Below the pieces are notes generated by a model. It saw only the letters and a list, made by a program, of their open reading frames with translations. It did not search any database and was not told where the DNA came from. Source: Gemmataceae bacterium (lineage in GTDB: Bacteria > Planctomycetota > Planctomycetia > Gemmatales > Gemmataceae). Taken from it: a DNA stretch of 50,776 bases. The stretch spans positions 1 to 50,776 of the forward strand of contig JAHBXO010000038.1 of the NCBI GenBank assembly GCA_019636445.1, read 5' to 3'. Below, in pieces: positions 42,507 to 50,079 of the stretch (position 1 is the first letter of the stretch; the number at the start of each line of letters is the position of its first letter). Position numbers and translations under genes: made by a program.

Positions 42507-43805
42507 TCAGGTCGGAATCTTGAGCGCTTCGATGCGGCGGCCAAGTCTCGTGCGGAAGATGCCGAGACGGGCCGCCGCTTCCGTTTGATTCCCGTTGGTC
42601 TTCCGGAGGGCCGATTCGATCGCGCGACGCTCCACGGCTTCGAGCAATTCGTCGAGCGGCATCGTCCGCTCGACGGGAGGCATCGCCACCACGAGGCGGG
42701 CGCGTTCCTTCAGGTAGCGTGGCAAGTGCTCGGCCGCAATCGGGTTTGTTCCGGCATGCTGCACCGCATCGGACAGGATTTCGTGCAACTCCCGCAGGTT
42801 GCCGGGCCAGTAGTGGGCCGCAAGGACCACCGGAGAATCGTCGGCCAGCAAGAATCCCATCCGGGCAAGGATGGAGCCCAAATCGTCCCATCGATTCCGA
42901 AGAGGCGGCAACTGCAATTCGATGGTGGACTGTTCGGCCTGGAATTCCTCGAGCAACGCACCGGACCGCGCGCCGGCGGCGGCCGATTCCGTGGAAGCAC
43001 AGATGAGGCGCGGCGGGTGCGGTGCGATGCGGAGCCAATCGAGAATGCGCTGTTGGGCGTCGCGCGGCAGTGTGGCCGGATGCTTCAGAAAAAGCGTGCC
43101 GACCTGCCCCGCCGTTGCGATCCCGGCGATGCCGAACAACAATCCATCCAACAAGTAGGGTTGAACGCCCCGGCACTCGCAGGCGACGAATGCCTTTTCC
43201 CGAACGGGTGAATGGTGATGGATCACCCGAGCGAGCGTCTCCCGGCCGCTTCCCGATTCGCCAACGATCCAGACCGGTTCGGTCGAGCGGGCCGCCAATC
43301 GGACTTGCGATTGAAATCGCCGGAGTTCCGCGGTTTCTCCGCCAAACAGATCCAGGGAATAACGGGACGCCTGTCGTTCGCGAATCTCGCCGACCGCCGC
43401 CGGCGTCTTCCGAGGGACGATCGGTGCCACCGGTTGAACGATGTCGATGGTTCCTAGATAGCCCGCGACACCGTCCGAAGCGATCAGGGGTACGAACGTG
43501 AGATCCCACCACGGCGGGCCACCCTTCGCTCCCGGACCCGGTCGCCGCGTTCGCGTGATCGCGCCGTCCTTCGCCTCCGCCGGCGGCGCGAGCGTTCGGA
43601 ACAGTGGTTCCACGCGACCGGACCGCACACACGCCCGGCCGATCGCATCCGCGGCCGGGTAGTTCGTCAACGATTCCCAGGCGGCATTGACGTAATGGAT
43701 GCGCCGGGAGCGGTAGAGCACGAAGATCGCTCGTGTCGATTGTTGAAACAGCGACGCCCAGCGATCCCTCCGCGGCTCGTTCGATCGGGGTTTCACGGTG
43801 GACAT
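42507..43805 (-). CDS. NtrC-like regulator with PAS and degenerate AAA+ domain
   Basis: 432 residues, ATG at 43803-43805. An N-terminal PAS-like domain (FQQSTRAIFVLYRSRRIHYV, residues 20-122) replaces the receiver domain. The AAA+ part has Walker A GESGSGRE (182-189, Arg in place of Lys) and keeps WPGNLRELHEIL (333-344). Walker B is GTLFLKH (236-242) with Lys-His where Asp-Glu belongs, and the GAFTGA loop is missing; the local sequence is GLLFGIAGIATAGQVG. The C-terminus is a Fis-type helix-turn-helix (NGNQTEAAARLGIFRTRLGR). Without ATP hydrolysis and the sigma-54 contact loop it should not open sigma-54 promoters, but may bind DNA and act as a repressor or co-regulator. It lies 40 bases downstream of a histidine kinase gene. 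Confidence 0.88.
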   Translation of the reverse strand: MSTVKPRSNEPRRDRWASLFQQSTRAIFVLYRSRRIHYVNAAWESLTNYPAADAIGRACVRSGRVEPLFRTLAPPAEAKDGAITRTRRPGPGAKGGPPWWDLTFVPLIASDGVAGYLGTIDIVQPVAPIVPRKTPAAVGEIRERQASRYSLDLFGGETAELRRFQSQVRLAARSTEPVWIVGESGSGRETLARVIHHHSPVREKAFVACECRGVQPYLLDGLLFGIAGIATAGQVGTLFLKHPATLPRDAQQRILDWLRIAPHPPRLICASTESAAAGARSGALLEEFQAEQSTIELQLPPLRNRWDDLGSILARMGFLLADDSPVVLAAHYWPGNLRELHEILSDAVQHAGTNPIAAEHLPRYLKERARLVVAMPPVERTMPLDELLEAVERRAIESALRKTNGNQTEAAARLGIFRTRLGRRIEALKIPT

Positions 43806-43845
43806 GACAAACACTATAGCAGTCCGGGCATAGATCGCCGCGCCT

Positions 43846-45117
43846 TCAGAGGCGTGACACAAAAGGGAAGTACACGCGCACCTTCGTCCCGCGCTCCGGC
43901 TCGCTCTCGATGCGGATGAACCCCCCGGCTCGCTCGACGATCCGCTGAACGATCGCCAGCCCCAGACCCGTTCCCTGCCCACGCGGTTTGGTCGTAAAGA
44001 ACGGTTCGAAGATCTTCGCCTGCGTGGCCTGGTCCATCCCGGCCCCCGAATCCGATACGGTTAACGTCGCGAACTTGCTCGCGGCATGATGGGCTTCCCC
44101 CAACTCCTCGGTCGAGACCCGCAACTGCACAGCCCCACCCGCCGGCATCGCGTCCCGTGCGTTCATCACCAAATTGCAGACCACACGCTCCAGTTGCGAC
44201 GGATCAAGAAACACCCGGCCCGAATCGGATTCGATCTCCACGTTCAACCGGCAAGAAGAACCGGTCGCAGTCCGCAACAACGGCAACATCCGGCGGACCG
44301 CATCGCCTACCGAAATGGCCTCGAGTTCGTTCGATTCGGTGTGGCCGTACGCCGTCATCTGACGAACCAGTTCCGAACCGCGTTCGCCGGCTTTCAGAAT
44401 GTGCGCCGCCATCTCGCGCAAGTGGCCGGGCATGTCGTTCGCATGGGTCAACTCGTTCGCAAAGCCGATGACGACGGTGAGGATGTTTTTGAAGTCGTGG
44501 GCCGCTTCCGTCACAATCCGCGTCATCGACTCCGCCCGTTCCAACGAAAACAGTACGTCGTCCGTCTGCCGCAACACCGTGCGGGCTTCCGACAGGTCCG
44601 CGGATTTCAGTTTCAAGGTCACGAAGTCCGCGATCGACGAAACGAAATCCCGCTCCTCGGTCGACCATTCGCGCAACGTCCCGGTGTGCTCGTGGCAGAC
44701 GACGCCGATGACCTTCCCATCGCGGTAGATTGGTGCGTCCAGCAGGGACGAAATGCCGAGCGGCTGGAGGTACCGATCTGAGAGTTGATTCGTGCGGGGA
44801 TCTTCCGTCGCGACCTCCGCCGGAATGGAACGCCGTCGTTCGAGTGCCGCGAAATATGCCGGAAAATCCTCGACCTGCAACGTCACACCGGTGGAATGCT
44901 CGCCCGAATCGCGTTCGTACAGGTTCGCACATCGCAACGCCGTCCGATGCGCGATGAAAAACCAGATTCCCACCCGATTGACGTTGAGTGTTTCGGAAGC
45001 GATTTCACAAATGCGGCGAAAGCAAATCTCCAGGGATTGGTCCGGACCAAGCCGCGCCAGTTCCAAGCGTGCAAGATCGAAAGGTCGATGGGCCTCGGAA
45101 ACGATCGAATCGTGCAT
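43846..45117 (-). CDS. Soluble GAF-domain sensor histidine kinase (NtrB-like)
   Basis: 423 residues, no membrane span. A GAF domain (about residues 20-175) contains CFRRICEIASETLNVNRVGI and LLDAPIYRDGKVIGVVCHEH. The phosphoacceptor is His 207 in AHDFKNILTVVIGF. The ATPase domain has N-box NLVMNARDAMP, G1 DSGAGM, F-box FEPFFTTKPRGQ and G2 GTGLGLAI. The order and H-box type match NtrB/HisKA kinases. It senses a cytoplasmic signal through GAF. No receiver domain is encoded in the neighbouring regulator gene, which begins 40 bases downstream, so the phosphotransfer partner is not obvious. Confidence 0.93.
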   Translation of the reverse strand: MHDSIVSEAHRPFDLARLELARLGPDQSLEICFRRICEIASETLNVNRVGIWFFIAHRTALRCANLYERDSGEHSTGVTLQVEDFPAYFAALERRRSIPAEVATEDPRTNQLSDRYLQPLGISSLLDAPIYRDGKVIGVVCHEHTGTLREWSTEERDFVSSIADFVTLKLKSADLSEARTVLRQTDDVLFSLERAESMTRIVTEAAHDFKNILTVVIGFANELTHANDMPGHLREMAAHILKAGERGSELVRQMTAYGHTESNELEAISVGDAVRRMLPLLRTATGSSCRLNVEIESDSGRVFLDPSQLERVVCNLVMNARDAMPAGGAVQLRVSTEELGEAHHAASKFATLTVSDSGAGMDQATQAKIFEPFFTTKPRGQGTGLGLAIVQRIVERAGGFIRIESEPERGTKVRVYFPFVSRL

Positions 45118-45278
45118 CTCCCACTCCAGTTGGAACGGGAATCAAAGAAAGGTTTCATGCAGGATAAACCAGTTCCGCTTGAAACGCCAATGAAATGCCC
45201 GCAAAGATGGATGGCGGAGGCCAAGTGGCCGGGTTGCCCGATTGGTACAACCCGACCAGCCTCAAAACGGTCACGATA

Positions 45279-46148
45279 TCAGGAGTCCGCAACGACCGGA
45301 TTCTTCAGTGTGCCGATCCCTTCGATTTCCACTTCACAAACATCGCCGGCCTTGAGCAAGACAGGCGGTTTCCGCGCGATGCCCACGCCCGGCGGCGTAC
45401 CGGTGAAGATCAGGTCGCCCGGCTCCAGCGTGATGACCTGCGTGATAAACGCCAGCATCGCAGGCACCTGGAAGATGAATTCCTTCGTGCTCGAATTCTG
45501 CATCGTTTGGCCGTTCAAACGCAACTGGATCCGGGCGTTGTGCGGATCGAATTTCTCGTCCGATGTCACAATCCACGGCCCGATCGGCGCGAAGGTGTCA
45601 AACGTTTTGCCAATGGTCCATTGCTTCTCTTCGCCGCGGAACTGCCAGTCCCGCGCCGATACGTCGTGCCCGCAGGTGTAGCCGCCGACATACTGGAACG
45701 CCGACGCGTCGTTCGGCACGTTCTTGGCTGTCTTGCCGATGACGATGACGAGTTCGGCCTCGTAATCGACCTTTTCCGCAACTTTAGGCAGCTTGATCGG
45801 CTGGCCGTGTGCGATGATCGTGTTTGGGAACTTCGCAAAGATCACCGGTTCGGTCGGGATCGCTTTGCCCCCTTCGATGGCGTGGTCGCGGTAGTTGAGA
45901 CCAACGCAAACGATCTTGCTCGGCTTTGGCACGGGCGGCAGGATCGCGACCGCGTTGGCGGCGTATTTCACGGACTTGGTGCACGTCGCGAGATTGGCCA
46001 CGGCCTGCCGCGTCGCCGCGGACGCCGCGAGGATATTCTTCACGCAGCTTGGCAGTCCGGGATCGGACGCGTGGATGTCGATGAAGTGATCGCCGACGGC
46101 GAGTGCCGCGCGGATTCCGTTTGGGGTTTGAATGGTGGCCAATCGCAT
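45279..46148 (-). CDS. Fumarylacetoacetate hydrolase family protein
   Basis: 289 residues, ATG at 46148. Residues 70-289 form the FAH catalytic fold: KIVCVGLNYRDHAIEGGKAI, PVIFAKFPNTIIAHGQPIKL, then VDYEAELVIVIGKTAKNV with the metal-binding Glu-x-Glu, GYTCGHDVSARDWQFR, and LEPGDLIFTGTPPGVGIARK. The fold binds Mg2+ or Mn2+. Family members cleave C-C bonds (fumarylpyruvate, acylpyruvates, oxaloacetate decarboxylation) or isomerise and hydrate 2-hydroxy-hepta-dienedioates. The domain order with a short N-terminal domain is that of acylpyruvase/isomerase-like members. Which reaction occurs is not clear from the sequence. The gene starts 96 bases from the tRNA-Asn on the opposite strand, so it marks the chromosomal side of the island. 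Confidence 0.93.
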   Translation of the reverse strand: MRLATIQTPNGIRAALAVGDHFIDIHASDPGLPSCVKNILAASAATRQAVANLATCTKSVKYAANAVAILPPVPKPSKIVCVGLNYRDHAIEGGKAIPTEPVIFAKFPNTIIAHGQPIKLPKVAEKVDYEAELVIVIGKTAKNVPNDASAFQYVGGYTCGHDVSARDWQFRGEEKQWTIGKTFDTFAPIGPWIVTSDEKFDPHNARIQLRLNGQTMQNSSTKEFIFQVPAMLAFITQVITLEPGDLIFTGTPPGVGIARKPPVLLKAGDVCEVEIEGIGTLKNPVVADS

Positions 46149-46243
46149 GGGAGAATCGCTCCGGAGTGGGGTGGATGGGCTATTGAATGACTCCTCTTGC
46201 TGCCGGACCAGTTCTTGCCTATAAATCCGTTGTCGGTGGATAT

Positions 46244-46315
46244 TCCTCTGTAGCTCAGCGGTAGAGCAGCCGGCTGTTAACCGGCGGGTCGTAGGTTCGA
46301 ATCCTACCGGAGGAG
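46244..46315 (+). tRNA. tRNA-Asn (GTT)
   Basis: A 72-nt cloverleaf: acceptor TCCTCTG with CGGAGGA and discriminator G, D arm GCTCAGCGGTAGAGC, anticodon arm CCGGCTGTTAACCGG with anticodon GTT, and T arm TAGGTTCGAATCCTA. CCA is not encoded. An integrase gene begins 114 bases downstream, so this tRNA is the likely integration target of the following island. I found no second copy of its 3' end before the window ends. Confidence 0.97.
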
Positions 46316-46387
46316 TTTCAGAAAACCCTAGTAGTTGAAGCGATTTTCGCTTACTTCGGCCTTCGCCGAACGCAACTCCGAAACGCT

Positions 46388-46414
46388 GGAACCGTGCAAC
46401 AGTTGCACGGTTCC
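46388..46414. promoter_or_regulatory. Perfect 27-bp palindrome directly upstream of the integrase gene
   Basis: ggaaccgtgcaac (46388-46400) and gttgcacggttcc (46402-46414) are perfect reverse complements around a single a. The palindrome ends right at the Shine-Dalgarno sequence ggagg (46415-46419). It could be an operator for an element-encoded repressor, a recombinase or excisionase binding site, or an mRNA hairpin that limits integrase translation. Confidence 0.6.
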
Positions 46415-46428
46415 CGGAGGTGCGACCG

Positions 46429-47703
46429 GTGAAGCGAAATTCGATCCCCACCTATCACAAGCACGGGCAACGAAATCAAGCCCGTGCAATCTGGACTGAC
46501 GCGAGCGGAAAACGACGGTTCAAACTTCTACCGGGTCCGTTCGACTCCCTCGAATCCAAGAATGCTTTCGCTCGTCTCATCGCCGAAGTCGCGGCCAGTC
46601 CCACACTCGCACCGGCGACGCAGGTAACGGAATCCGACGCCATAACCGTTACGGAATTGCTCGCGTCCTACGCCGACTTCGCGACGACCTACTACCGGAC
46701 GCCGGACGGCAAGCCGACGAACGAATTGAAAAACGTGCTGCTTGCGATCCGATCCGCTCGCCTGCTCTACGGCGACACGCCCGCGAAAGACTTCGGACCG
46801 TTGAAGTTGAAAGTGGTCCGCGAGCAACTCATCAAGGACGGCATCCGGCGGGTTCAAATCAACAAACGCATCGGCCGAATCGTCCGCGCCTTCCGTTGGG
46901 CAACCTCGGAGGAACTCGTTCCGCCGCACGTCTTCGATGCTCTCCGCTCCCTTCCCGGATTGCGGGCCGGGCGGACCAACGCCGTCGAAGGCGATCCCGT
47001 CCGCCCCGTGTCCGAATCCACGATCCACGAGACGCTTCCGCTCTTGCCGAAGCACGTCCGGCCGATGGTGGAATTGCTCGCCTGCACGGGGATGCGGCCG
47101 GGCGAAGTCTGCACCATGACCTTGAACCAAATCGAACGCGGCTCGGCCGTCTGGACCTACCGGCCGCAACGGCACAAAACCTCTCACGTCGGCAAGTCGC
47201 GAACGATACCGCTCGGACCACGCGGCAAAGAAATCCTCACCGCGTTCCTGGGCACGCAAATCCTCGATCCCAATGAACCGGTCTTTTCACCGAAGCGGGC
47301 GCACGCCGAACGCATGGCCGAACGGTCCGCGAAGCGAAAGACGCCGCGCTGGGAATCGCATCTGACACGCAACGCGAAGAAACGGAAGGCGAAGCCGAAG
47401 CGGGAACCCGGCACGCACTACACGCCGGAAGCCATATCCCACGCCGTTACGAAAGCGATCAAAGCGGAGAACGATCGGCGACGGGCGAAAGCGAAGGCGG
47501 AAGGCCGGACGATCACCGACGCGGACCTCATCGAAAACTGGAACCCGTACCGGTTGCGTCACACTTTCGCAACTCGCGTTCGCAAGTCGCACGGCCTCGA
47601 AGCGGCACAGGTGCTACTCGGACACAGCCGGGCCGACGTGACGCAAGTTTACGCCGAACGAAACGAAGCGCTCGCGGCGAAAGTCGCGGCCGAAGTCGGG
47701 TAG
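46429..47703 (+). CDS. Tyrosine recombinase (integrase) of the tRNA-Asn island
   Basis: 424 residues from a GTG at 46429, chosen because ggagg lies nine bases upstream; the GTG at 46420 overlaps that site. The N-terminal domain contains YHKHGQRNQARAIW and KRRFKLLPGPFDSLESKNAF, then a SAM-like core-binding domain (YYRTPDGKPTNELKNVLLAI, FGPLKLKVVREQLI). The catalytic residues are Arg 223 in CTGMRPGE, Lys 250 in RHKTSH, Arg 377 in YRLRHTFAT (Tyr stands at the usual first His), His 399 in LLGHS, and the nucleophile Tyr 408 in VTQVYAER. A basic insert (KRKTPRWESHLTRNAKKRKA and following residues) precedes box II. It should integrate and, with a helper, excise the island at tRNA-Asn. Confidence 0.95.
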   Translation: MKRNSIPTYHKHGQRNQARAIWTDASGKRRFKLLPGPFDSLESKNAFARLIAEVAASPTLAPATQVTESDAITVTELLASYADFATTYYRTPDGKPTNELKNVLLAIRSARLLYGDTPAKDFGPLKLKVVREQLIKDGIRRVQINKRIGRIVRAFRWATSEELVPPHVFDALRSLPGLRAGRTNAVEGDPVRPVSESTIHETLPLLPKHVRPMVELLACTGMRPGEVCTMTLNQIERGSAVWTYRPQRHKTSHVGKSRTIPLGPRGKEILTAFLGTQILDPNEPVFSPKRAHAERMAERSAKRKTPRWESHLTRNAKKRKAKPKREPGTHYTPEAISHAVTKAIKAENDRRRAKAKAEGRTITDADLIENWNPYRLRHTFATRVRKSHGLEAAQVLLGHSRADVTQVYAERNEALAAKVAAEVG

Positions 47704-47712
47704 AATAGACAC

Positions 47713-47798
47713 TGAGACGCCGGGGGTAGCTACCCGGCGAAGGCCGACGACGACGTTAGTAGTTCTCGCGTTCTACTGGCGTCGTCGCGGCCGTCTCA
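47713..47798 (+). other. Strongly structured element after the integrase gene (possible structured RNA)
   Basis: An outer stem TGAGACG (47713-47719) / CGTCTCA (47792-47798) encloses two hairpins. The first is 47719-47738, GCCGG...CCGGC with a GTAGCTAC centre. The second is 47742-47762 paired with 47773-47792: GGCCG, a bulged A, CGACGACG, two G-T pairs, then AGTAG with CTACT, about 20 pairs around a 10-base loop. The paired ends overlap slightly with the outer stem. The whole lies between the integrase stop (47703) and the next ORF (47820). There is no T-tract, so a plain terminator is not indicated. Function is unknown. Confidence 0.55.
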
Positions 47799-47819
47799 CT
47801 TTTCAAACGCGAGGCGGTT

Positions 47820-48536
47820 ATGAACATCGCACTTCACAATGATTTTTCCTACCAGCACAATCCATTCCAGAGAATTCGCCAATCAATCGCGGGACTCGTC
47901 GTTTCAATCGAACACGAAATCGGACTGCCGGGAAGTCGTGAAACTATCTCTAACGTTGGAGCGGGGAATTGTCGACGCGCGTTAATGGACTATCGGCACG
48001 GAATCTACGATGCGAAGTCATCATGCCGATACCTTTTCGCTGCTTACGGGGGGCCGTTAGAGGAACTCGAATCATTCCTGTCGAAAGTGGACCTCGAAGG
48101 AGTGTCATTCAACTTTGAAACGAATGAAGATCGCCGGAACTCCCTCGGCATCATCGGCAACATGATAAAAGAAATCCGTCCGACGTTCGATAAATTCGCA
48201 GTCTGGTGCGAAGGGTGGGACTTCGGCGAGGATAGGGGAACGATTTCGCGTCGGCCCGATTATGTCGTTGTCGTGCCAAAAGAACACCCGAATGCGGGCG
48301 ACAACGTGACCATCTTCGGCGTCGGCCGTAGGGTTAGAAAACCGACGTGGAAGCTACTCCGCAAACTGGCCGACGCTCGCGAAACGGGCAAGCGGCTATC
48401 GCTTGCGGAATTGCAAGCCGTGGCAGGGCAGGACGCACACGGCTACATCACAGATTTCAACAAACTCGGCGACGGCTATCCTCTCATCGACATGCCGGGT
48501 CGGCGCAACAAGGGACGCGGCTACGCACTGAACTGA
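47820..48536 (+). CDS. Island protein of unknown function
   Basis: 238 residues, ATG at 47820 with gaggcgg just upstream. It has no signal peptide or membrane span. The first half is helical and mixed (IAGLVVSIEHEIGLPGSRET, ALMDYRHGIYDAKSSCRYLF), followed by an acidic-helical segment (FETNEDRRNSLGIIGNMIKE) and a Trp-rich patch (FDKFAVWCEGWDFGEDRGT). The C-terminal 70 residues (KPTWKLLRKLADARETGKRL, SLAELQAV) suggest a winged-helix fold. Codon use is less G+C-rich than in the chromosomal genes. I do not recognise the family. Position between integrase and a DUF1580 gene suggests a role in the life cycle of the element. Confidence 0.7.
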   Translation: MNIALHNDFSYQHNPFQRIRQSIAGLVVSIEHEIGLPGSRETISNVGAGNCRRALMDYRHGIYDAKSSCRYLFAAYGGPLEELESFLSKVDLEGVSFNFETNEDRRNSLGIIGNMIKEIRPTFDKFAVWCEGWDFGEDRGTISRRPDYVVVVPKEHPNAGDNVTIFGVGRRVRKPTWKLLRKLADARETGKRLSLAELQAVAGQDAHGYITDFNKLGDGYPLIDMPGRRNKGRGYALN

Positions 48537-48620
48537 GATAGTGAACAAAGATACTGGGGTGGATAATTGGGAAAAACTCCCCAACTATCGCCCCCAACAA
48601 ATCATTTTCGCGATTCATTG

Positions 48621-48651
48621 AAAGCCCTCACGATCTATTCGCGAGGGCTTT
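48621..48651 (+). terminator. Hairpin with short T-run, directly before the DUF1580 gene
   Basis: aaagccctc (48621-48629) pairs with gagggcttt (48643-48651) around a 13-base loop, followed by one more t. The structure is terminator-like for the upstream ORF, but it ends only four bases before the ATG at 48656 and would cover that gene's ribosome binding site. Confidence 0.6.
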
Positions 48652-48655
48652 TGCA

Positions 48656-49003
48656 ATGTCCGACTCGACTCCGCAAGTCTTACAGGAAATCCGCGACGGG
48701 CACGCGCTCGGCATGGCGCAGGCGGCGCGCATGATGCCGGGCGTCGGCGGCGGAAGCTGCGACCCGTCCACGCTGTTCCGGTGGGCCACCTCTGGCGTCA
48801 AAACGACGACCGGCGCGCGCATCAAGCTGGAAGCCGTTCGGGTCGGCCGGCGGCTCATCACAAGCGGGCCGGCGCTGGAGCGGTTCGTGATGGCGACTAC
48901 CGCCGGCTACTCGACCGATCCGACTCCCGCCCCGCGGACGCCGGCGGCGCGTCGCAAGGCGGTGGAGCGGGCGGAGCGGAAGCTCATCGAAATGGGCGCG
49001 TAA
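48656..49003 (+). CDS. DUF1580 (excisionase-like) protein
   Basis: 115 residues from the ATG at 48656. The pattern HALGMAQAARMMPGVGG, DPSTLFRWATSGVKTTTGAR, IKLEAVRVGRRLITSGPALE and RFVMATTA matches the DUF1580 family: a helix-turn-helix of the MerR/excisionase type (AARMMPG..., STLFRWATSG) with a wing containing the EAVRVGRRLITS strand. Such proteins occur in planctomycete mobile elements. The C-terminus is Ala/Arg-rich and helical. No Shine-Dalgarno sequence is visible because a hairpin precedes the ATG; a later start is possible but would cut the first helix. It may be the directionality factor for the island's integrase. Confidence 0.8.
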   Translation: MSDSTPQVLQEIRDGHALGMAQAARMMPGVGGGSCDPSTLFRWATSGVKTTTGARIKLEAVRVGRRLITSGPALERFVMATTAGYSTDPTPAPRTPAARRKAVERAERKLIEMGA

Positions 49004-49090
49004 ACGACAACGCCCACCGGTGTGGTGCCAGTGGGCGAATCGTGTCGCGTCTTTGCTTGGCGGCGGGACGCAACGGAGGACGACATAGGT

Positions 49091-49930
49091 ATGGTAGCGA
49101 CATTCAGGACGAAAAACAAATCGTTGAGCAAGGCGGCGGTTGAGATTCTCGAAATCGAAAAGCCGATGACCTTGCGGCAACTCTTCTATCGATGCGTGTC
49201 GGCCGGACTCTTACAGAACAAGCAGACGGAGTACAAGCGGCTTGGGCAAGTGATGACGCGCGTGCGTGAGTCCGGCGAGGTCCCGTTTGAGTGGATGGTC
49301 GATAACATCCGCTCCACGATCAAGCCAAGCTCGTGGAGTGGCCTTGAGGATTTTGGCGAGACCGTTCGACGTGTGTACAGAAAGGACTTTTGGGCGCGCC
49401 AGCTACACCATGTCGAAGTGTTCGTGGAAAAGGATGCCATCGCCGGGACCATTCAACCGATCACTTATGACGTATTCGACGTGGCCTTGCAAGTCTGCCG
49501 TGGATACGGATCGTTGTCGTTCGTTGGCGGAATCGCATCAAATTGGAGACGGATTGAGAAGCCAATCCACGCCTACTATCTCGGCGACTATGACCCGTCC
49601 GGCTTCGATATCGAGCGCGATTTGAAAGAGAAACTCCGACGCTATAGCGGCCGCACGTTCCATTGGACACGGCTGGCCGTTCGCGAATCAGACTTCGACG
49701 ACTTCGACCTGATCGAATTGCCGGTCAAGGATTCGGATAAGCGCGCCCGCGCCTTTCGCGAAACTCACGGCGACCGATGCGCCGAAGTGGATGCCATCGC
49801 GCCGACGGAACTCCGACGACGTGTTGAGGCGGCTATCGAGTCCCATGTTGACCTCGACGAGTGGGCACGGATTCACGAGGTCGAGCGCCTCGAAAAGCGG
49901 GAAGTGAGTGAATGGTTCGCGAGAAAGTGA
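49091..49930 (+). CDS. TOPRIM-domain protein resembling the Spo11/TopoVI-A subunit
   Basis: 279 residues, ATG at 49091 with ggagga ten bases upstream; a GTG at 49022 would add 23 residues. The N-terminal 75 residues (KPMTLRQLFYRCVSAGLLQN, EYKRLGQVMTRVRESGEVPF) form a winged-helix-like region. The TOPRIM domain follows: VEVFVEKDAIAG with Glu 113, and YLGDYDPSGFDI with Asp 166 and Asp 168, the metal-binding acidic residues. This resembles the 5Y-CAP/TOPRIM arrangement of topoisomerase VI subunit A and Spo11, but the usual catalytic Tyr cannot be assigned with confidence; Tyr 33 in LFYRCV is a candidate. No B subunit is nearby. The C-terminal part is highly charged. A nuclease or strand-passage role in the element is inferred. 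Confidence 0.72.
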   Translation: MVATFRTKNKSLSKAAVEILEIEKPMTLRQLFYRCVSAGLLQNKQTEYKRLGQVMTRVRESGEVPFEWMVDNIRSTIKPSSWSGLEDFGETVRRVYRKDFWARQLHHVEVFVEKDAIAGTIQPITYDVFDVALQVCRGYGSLSFVGGIASNWRRIEKPIHAYYLGDYDPSGFDIERDLKEKLRRYSGRTFHWTRLAVRESDFDDFDLIELPVKDSDKRARAFRETHGDRCAEVDAIAPTELRRRVEAAIESHVDLDEWARIHEVERLEKREVSEWFARK

Positions 49931-49948
49931 ACCTAGATTCACTTTCTC
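49921..49948. terminator. Perfect 11-bp inverted repeat at the end of the TOPRIM gene
   Basis: gagaaagtgaa (49921-49931) and ttcactttctc (49938-49948) are perfect reverse complements with a 6-base loop. It overlaps the stop codon (49928-49930). There is no T-tract after it on the plus strand. A terminator is likely but not certain. Confidence 0.55.
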
Positions 49949-49982
49949 ACCCGTCCACGCGGCCGAGCGGGTAATGCTCCGA

Positions 49983-50066
49983 ATGCATCGGCTGCCGAGT
50001 TCCAGAATGTACCGACTCGATTGTGCCGGGAGAACCCCGCGCCAAAACGGTACAGCCTCGATGCAT
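49983..50066. repeat. Nested stem-loop upstream of the putative group II intron
   Basis: atgcatcg (49983-49990) pairs with cgatgcat (50059-50066), gctg (49991-49994) with cagc (50053-50056), and tgtaccg (50008-50014) with cggtaca (50048-50054). Together they could form a long interrupted hairpin between the TOPRIM gene and the probable intron start. No coding frame is supported here. Confidence 0.5.
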
Positions 50067-50079
50067 GGTAGTCGGGTGA

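Noticed and set aside
49931..50079. Retron or other reverse-transcribing RNA before the group II intron-like stretch
   Set aside because: No reverse transcriptase is visible in the window and the hairpins alone do not fit the retron msr/msd layout. A group II intron explains the following ORF start better.
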